Origin: Heterotrichella gracilis
Taxonomy: Eukaryota > Sar > Xanthophyceae > Tribonematales > Xanthonemataceae
NCBI GenBank assembly: GCA_032358255.1
Contig: JAULBX010011878.1
Span: forward strand, 1 to 64,000
Reading direction: 5' to 3'
DNA: 64,000 bases
Shown here: positions 58,061 through 64,000 of the stretch, one piece after another
Position numbering within the stretch: position 1 is the stretch's first letter
Layout: the number at the start of each line of letters is the position of its first letter
Made by a program: the position numbers and the translations under genes
The notes under the pieces: generated by a model
What the model was told of the DNA's origin: nothing
The model's input: only the letters and a program-made list of their open reading frames with translations
Databases searched by the model: none

Positions 58061-59691
58061 AATGTTGAGCCCTAATAGCGTGGCATGGATTGCATTGTGG
58101 GGCTCATTTGCCAGCTGGCTTGCGCCAGTGCGGTTTGCCACCTGTCGCTCCAGTGCTCAGTGCAGCGTATTGCGCCCCCATCATGTAGCACAACCTATCC
58201 CCTCTTTCAAATCACAGTTTTGCGCACAGCACGCTTGCCTAGTTACCCACTTTGAAAATCCGGTCTGAGTAGGGTTTAGGGTTTTGGGATTAGGGTCTAT
58301 CGCCATCACGTCGTGCCCCTGCTTTACCAACACCCCACCATCCAGCCATGCTGACCACTTACCGCCACTCACGCAGGCAGCCGCTCCTCCTGTCTCCACA
58401 CCCCACCTCACACCACAACACCTCGCCCCTCCCCCCACCCACCACTAGCCTCGCCATGACCTGGCAGGAGGGCGGCCCTCCCCCCGCGCCGCTGCCGCCG
58501 CTGCCACCACTGCACCCTGCCCTGCCCTGTCACAGGCTGCTGCCGGTGGTTGTCCAGCAGCATGGCACAGGTGGGTGGAAATGGTGGTGGTTTGGGGGCT
58601 AGGGGCCTGGGGGCCGGTGGGTTGCTGCTGGGTGTGGTTTGGAATCCAGGGCAGGAACTAGACAGATAAATTGGCCCATAAATTAATATGTATAGATGAA
58701 CTAGCGGAGCCCTTTGTGACGCTTTTTCTTTGGTGGCCTCGCATGCTAGCATTGCCAACTTGCCAGCTAGCATGCCCGCATGCCAGTTGGCAATAGATAC
58801 AGTAAGCATCCCAAGATCAGGTTCCCATCTAGGCACAGTGTATGTCAACCAAGCAGGCATGCATGATCGAAAAAACCTAGTCCACAAGTAGTTACCCTTT
58901 CTGGTGTGCATATGGGATGCACAAAAGTCCCCAAAAGGATCTGGCCTGGCCCTAGGTGCTGCCAACAGATGAGGTGCCTGTTAGGAGTAGTGTGGAGGCA
59001 TGGACAACTGGCCCACCAAGCAACCCACCTTGCCAGCGCTGATATCGTCAGGCGTTTGCCGCGTAAGGTTGGTGCGCTCCTGATCAGTACCTTGCCACGC
59101 CCAAGTGCTGAGCGATCGGTTAGTTGAGGGTTACGCTAATCACATTTTACGTTAGTCACGCCAGGCGCAGGCAGGTTGGAACCCAGGTTGGAACCCAGGT
59201 TGGAGCGGATTTCGCCCCATATTGCTACATTTCCCCGACCCCATACATTTTTGCCCCGTCCGAACCCGCCTGTTTCCCCCCTCAAAACACCCTTGGAGCC
59301 GCAAACTCGATTTCGCATTTTAAACACTTGGACGGTGGGTTGATCAACCTCTCCGCAGCTTCCGGGACCTGCATTTGTTCCAGTGCTTTCTCAGGCCTTT
59401 TTGCCCGATCGTATGTTGGTTAGCAAACCGTGCCTGCACCTTCTATAACCGACCTACAAACGCGTTCAACCTTTCACTCGCCGTCATTCACTACTTTAAC
59501 GCGCCGTTGCTCGCCCACTTTACTGAAAACCATCGTTGACATCGAGCGGGGGGGTTTTCCGCGGGTTGCCAATTCTCAGCTGCTACTCAGTTCCTGCATA
59601 GGCCACACGCCCTACCACGACGTGTAACGCGCTCCAGCACCTCTCACCCCAGCGATGTGTGTGTGATCCAGCGCGCCCCAGCAACCCCCTC
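58061..59691. promoter_or_regulatory. Upstream region of the AP2-domain gene
   Basis: Contains a TTTAGGG tract near 58270, an open Pro-rich stretch 58457-58572 that ends at a donor-like GTGGGT and might be a distant first exon, a short triple repeat of GGTTGGAACCCA at 59173-59206, and a three-codon upstream open frame (ATG at 59655, stop at 59664) just before the AP2 start. Confidence 0.4.
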
Positions 59692-62600
59692 ATGGCTCCG
59701 TTAGTCCTCCCACCGCCGGTCCTGCCGCAGTCAGCCACCCACGCTTTCCCCACCGCCTGCCATGCCAACAGCCTCGCCAGTACCATTGACAGCGCCACGT
59801 CCGACAGAGTCGTCCCCATGCTCGATATCAACCCCAGCTTTGAGCACTTGACCGACCACAGCACTATGAGCACCAGCAGCGAGGAGCTGGCTTCGGACGT
59901 GTCCAGTCCCACCAGGTGCGTGCGTGTACCGCGTGTGTGCGACATGGCACGCGGGAAGGGATTACGAGACGGGCGTGTAGAGGGGTGGCGCGCACACGGC
60001 GCTGGCGCCCGGTCGTCCGGGGCCACGAAAATACTATCGCGGTGTATGTGTGCGCGCTGTGGTACCACGTATTTTGTGTTGACATCCTGCGGTATGCTGC
60101 CAGGCAGCGGCGTGGCATGCGTGGCTGCCTGGCACAGCATGGCACATCGATGGCACATTCTGTGTGGGTGGAAAACATGTCGATTTTGTGCTCGCCTTCT
60201 CCTTGCACCCCCACCCCTCCCCCCACTCCTGACACCCTAACACCCACCAAAAGCGCCTCACCCACCCACCCCCCACACTCCACCACCTCCACTGCCCACC
60301 CACACCCTCCCCTCCCCTCCTGCAGCCACTCCCACTCCACCGGCGCCGCCACCTCCGCGCCCCCCCTGGTCCGGCACTTCCTGTCGGACCTGCAAGAGGA
60401 CTTTTTCGAGGCGCTGCGGGAGGACGACCCCGACGCCATGGCGGACATTGACTGTGGCAATGAGATGGCGCAGCTGGTTGAGTTGCAGGAGGCCGCCCTG
60501 AGGAAGATAGCGGAGGAGGCCGCCAAGCGGCGGGGCCCCAGGGGCGGCAGCTCGCGCTTCAGGGGCGTCACGCAGCACAGGTGGGTGGTGGGAGAGGGTG
60601 TGGCGCGGGGAGGGTGTTCTCACTTTGCTATATTGAGGCGTATGACCAAACCCCGGTCACCATGCAAATTATGAGGCTTGCTGCTTGGGGGCCACATGTG
60701 GAACAGCCTCAGTTGTGCAGAAACCCTGAAACCCTAAAGGACCCTTAAAACTAAACCCAGCTTCTCTACAGAACCCTAACCCTCCACCCCCCCGGCAGGC
60801 GCACCAAGAAGTGGGAGGCTCACATCTGGGACAACCGCAAGCAGCTGTACCTGGGCGGGTACGACATCGAGGAGCACGCGGGGGTGGCGCACGACATCAT
60901 GGCCATCAAGTGCCGCCTGCACGCGCCCATCAACTTCCCGCTGGACGAGTTCAAGGCCCTGGTGGGGCCCATCAGGGCGCTCACCAAGGACACGATAGTG
61001 TACCTGCTGCGCAAGAAGGGCACGTCTATCGGGCTCAAGGCGCGGCAGGCCACCACGGTCAAGAAGACCATCCGCAAGCCAAAGCGCAAGGTGCGGGTGG
61101 CCGCGTGCAGGGTTGTGTTGTGTGGGGACTTGATGTTGGTGGGGCAAGGGTGGTGTGGTGGGATGTAGCCTGTGGGGTCCGGAGTTGTAGTGGTGGCATG
61201 TGGCCTGAAGTGAACAAATGTCGGGCGTTTCCATGGCGAGACCCAGAACCTGTGCATGCAGCCAGGCAAGGCACGGCATTCATATACTTGTACACACACA
61301 TATATATATGACATGTGACTGATATGCCACCTTGCCCCCCTCAAAGGCTGGCAGGACGCCCCGCACCAGGCCCACCCAGGCCCTGCACGCGCGCAGCCCA
61401 AGCCCTGCGCCCCCAGTGGCCCGCTCGCGCGCCTCCAGCCCCGCGCCCTCCCCTCTTCCTCAATCGCTGTTCACCCCCTTCTCGACAGCGCCAGCCTTTA
61501 CCGGGCCCTCTTCAAGGGTACGCAATTTAGTTCCTGTATGCCGGTATACCAACCCCAACTTAACAGTGTTTGTGACGGAAGTGATTGCCTCCTCTTTGTT
61601 TGTCTTGTGTTTGTTTCTGGGGTAACAGTTTTACTTTTAAAAACAGTTTTTTATCTGACACGTCACCCTGTCGTGCAGGCCCAGCAGGCAGCCGAGATTG
61701 ACGTGACCCGCAGTGTGAGCGTTGAGCTGCTGGCGAACCTCGAGCCCCTGCCCTCCATGCCCTCTATGATGGAGTTCCTCAACACCGCCACCTGGCAGTG
61801 CGCGCCCGACGCCGCCATGTGCGAGTCGCTGACGGGGGCCATGATGCCCAAGGAGCACATAGCGGTGATGGGCATGGAGGTGAGTGCTGCTGCCAGCATT
61901 GTGTGGAAAACGAAGCATTTTTTTGATGTTTGTTATAAACAAATTAAGTACCAGACATGCATTTGCAGCGGTCTTTGATGGTCATAGGATTCCTGCTCAT
62001 CTCATGAAGGGTGAACAAAGTAGGTATAGTGCGGTTTCGTACATGCTGTAGGCATGCTTTGTTGCATTGATTCCCTCCCCTCCGTCACCTACCCCCTCCC
62101 TCCCTCCCCCTTTGCAGGCCTCCACGCAGCAGCACCAGCCGGCATACCACCACACCATCCGCCCCGCGGCCACCCCCCTCACCCTCCTCCCCGCGCCCCG
62201 CCTGGCCCCCCACCAGTCGCCATCCCCCTCGCCAGCCCACGCCACCTTGTCCAACGGGGCGCAGCAGCGTCTGCAGCACCTCATCCAGAGCGGCAAGGGG
62301 GCATCGATACACGGGGGCAAGGGGATGGCGCTCATGCAGCAGCAGCAGCAGCAGCAGCCGGAGAGTGGCTTCAGCTTTGGTGCGTCGCAGCGGCCGGCCC
62401 CGCTGCTCAAGCGTGCAAGTACGTGATTGGTGGGCTTGCTAATTGCTATCCTGATTGTGTATCAAATTATGTGTTGGTCACAGCCATTACGTATTTTACT
62501 CACCCGTTTGCAAACGCTGCTGATGCCTGACAAGCGGTTTAGGGTATTAGGTGCTTGGTTTAACCTAACCAGTGTGGTTGCACCTGCCTGTGACCCTTCT

Positions 62601-62853
62601 CTACCCTGCACCAGCTGCCACACCGCATCCACGTCTGACCCCTGTTCACCCCTCCCTCCCTGCAGGCATAGACGGCGCTCCCTCAGGCTTCATTCCCGGG
62701 TTCGTGCCCCTGCAGCCGGCAGACGCCTCATTTTCAGCAATGCTGGACTCCCTGTTCCCTGAATTTGAGTCCCTCCCCTCCATGGCCATCCCAGACAGTA
62801 CCACCCCCTTTGTCGGGAGCACGTGGATCAACAGCCTGCCCTCCATCTGCTAA
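59692..62853 (+). CDS. AP2-domain transcription factor
   Basis: Seven exons (59692-59915, 60326-60580, 60799-61090, 61347-61517, 61679-61879, 62118-62418, 62666-62853) close in phase to 543 residues. One AP2 DNA-binding domain at about residues 150-205 spans the exon 2/3 border: SSRFRGVTQHRRTKKWEAHI, then WDNRKQLYLGGYDIEEHAGV and AHDIMAIKCR, keeping the YRGV/WEA/LGGY-type core. After it, ALTKDTIVYLLRKKGTSI resembles the linker of ANT-type AP2 proteins, and a basic KKTIRKPKRK run is a likely nuclear signal. The flanks are Ser/Pro-rich, with an acidic patch before the domain (SDLQEDFFEALREDDPDA), a poly-Gln run in exon 6 and an acidic-hydrophobic C-terminus (LDSLFPEFESLPSM) that could activate transcription. 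A single AP2 domain of AP2/ANT type is common in chlorophytes. Targets are unknown. A far-upstream first exon cannot be excluded. Confidence 0.88.
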
Positions 62854-64000
62854 ACCCTTGGATAAAGTCAAGTGCCTACAATGGACTCGGCAGTCGTATA
62901 CCATTATGATGGCTGGGACCCTGCAGGGCGCTTGTCATTGTCAGCTGTTTTTGGTGGCGGTGGCTGACCTTGGGGTGCAGCAGGAATCGGCAGGGGGTGG
63001 GGGTGAGTGCGAGGAGAACGGAAGTACTTTGAACTGAGAAGGGATTGCAATTTGGGGGGGAGGGGCAGCAGCAGTGTGGGGCTGGCGCCTGTATTGGGGC
63101 GTCAGCGGCTTTGGGCTGGAAGGTATATACAAGTGTGCACCCATGCACAGCCCACTGACAAGAACCCGCCAGGCAGGGGGCCTGGCGCAAGACTGCGCAG
63201 CAATACGTTGCTGTACATTAAAAAAGCACTGCGATCTACTGATAGGGCTCAGCACCTGTATACTTTTTTAATTTATACGGGAGATGCACTGCTACAAAAC
63301 TTAATAGTGATCCAGCTAGCGCTGCCGCGATATGTAGTTTACTTGTTTGGATCAATGCTGCAGCACTGCCAGCACTTTGCAGCAAACGGCGTAAATTTGT
63401 CCTGCGCCGCTGTCTGTTACAAGTGCCCTCAGAAAATTTTTTCTCCGCGTTGTGGCGCCAGCCTGGTCTTGGCGCACATCGGTAGTATATCTGTGCTCTG
63501 CAGTGTTTTAAACACATTACTATTGGTTTAGCATGGCAGCATAGCCTGCTGCTGTAAGGTACTGAGGACCTTACCTTGTGCCCAGAATGTTTGCTCTTCT
63601 TCTGGTGGGGGATGTACCCTATTAGGGTTTAGTAAACCCTCAGCAAGTCGAGTGGAGAGGTACTGTTGAGTTGGTGTACAATAGTGCTTCCGAGTGGTGA
63701 GAGTTTGAACTTGAATGCTGTGAGCGTTGCAAGTTTTTTGTAATAACATGAAAAGAAAAGCAATGGCAGTGGCCTATCAGTGGCTACTCTCTTAGCAGAG
63801 ACATGCATAGGGTGGCATAGCAACTGCACAGTCATGGAACCCATTCTTAGAGGGCATAACGAACGGTGAAAACCCTCACGGAAAATGGCCAGAGTTCAAC
63901 GAGGTAAGGCAGGCATTTTGTGGCCCCCTCAGTGTGCGCGTTCCCTCCTGTGTGTGCAAGCAAGGTTTTGTGGCCACTGGGAGTGTGTTGGGCTCTGCAT
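62854..64000. other. 3' flank of the AP2-domain gene to window end
   Basis: No gene recognised. Contains a CCCTATTAGGG palindromic motif near 63617-63627, followed by TTTAG. Short frames on both strands resemble nothing known. Confidence 0.5.

Noticed and set aside
58457-58572. Possible distant first exon of the AP2-domain gene ending at GTGGGT
   Set aside because: An in-frame acceptor exists just before the AP2 gene start, but the intron would exceed 1 kb and the Pro-rich product is not diagnostic.

Overview
The window reads as nuclear DNA of a green alga, most likely a chlorophyte related to the Trebouxiophyceae. The grounds are GC-rich, intron-dense genes with GT-AG splice sites, plastid-type N-terminal leaders, a plant-type AP2-domain regulator, a PHLOEM PROTEIN 2-LIKE A10 relative, and interstitial repeats of the plant/Chlorella-type telomere unit TTTAGGG in introns and gene flanks. 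No bacterial operons, no CRISPR array, no rRNA or convincing tRNA gene and no recognisable virus-like element were seen. Exon models were built by hand: each junction was placed at a GT (once GC) donor and an AG acceptor with the reading phase carried across, so models that close in frame are well supported, but none is backed by transcripts.

Layout, left to right. 0.6-1.1 kb (-): start of an OTU-family deubiquitinase running off the left edge. 1.9-2.6 kb (+): small three-TPR cochaperone-like protein. 4.3-5.4 kb (-): actin, uninterrupted coding region with a likely leader intron. 6.0-7.7 kb (+): PP2-A10-like protein with two membrane segments. 9.3-12.5 kb (-): seven-exon plastid-directed polytopic membrane protein of unknown function with an internal duplication. 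13.7-15.4 kb (+): plastid-type DUF493 protein. 17-28 kb: four related acyltransferase-3 membrane proteins (+,+,-,+), the last a decayed copy. 29.2-34.9 kb (+): twelve-exon FAD/NAD(P)-binding oxidoreductase of the lycopene-cyclase-like plastid group. 36.3-40.1 kb (+): unrecognised protein carrying about 13 units of a 16-residue repeat. 41.5-46.6 kb (-): BCS1-like AAA ATPase, ten exons. 48.2-48.9 kb (-): clathrin adaptor AP-2 sigma subunit. 49.5-52.8 kb (-): MFSD6/LacY-like major facilitator transporter. 52.8-59.7 kb: gene-poor, repeat-rich. 59.7-62.9 kb (+): AP2-domain transcription factor. Apart from the acyltransferase cluster the genes are functionally unrelated neighbours.

The most striking signal is not a gene but a recurrent architecture. 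In at least eight genes the edge of an exon together with its splice junction has been copied one to four times in tandem into the adjoining intron or 3' flank, often interleaved with TTTAGGG-type tracts. The copies usually keep an intact GT or AG, so introns here are lined with decoy splice junctions. Clear cases are FAD-oxidoreductase exons 6 and 10, the BCS1-like gene at four junctions, MFS exon 3, the plastid membrane protein exon 3, and DUF493 exon 3, where the upstream decoy acceptor is itself in frame. This looks like an active mode of intron growth and a possible source of alternative splicing.
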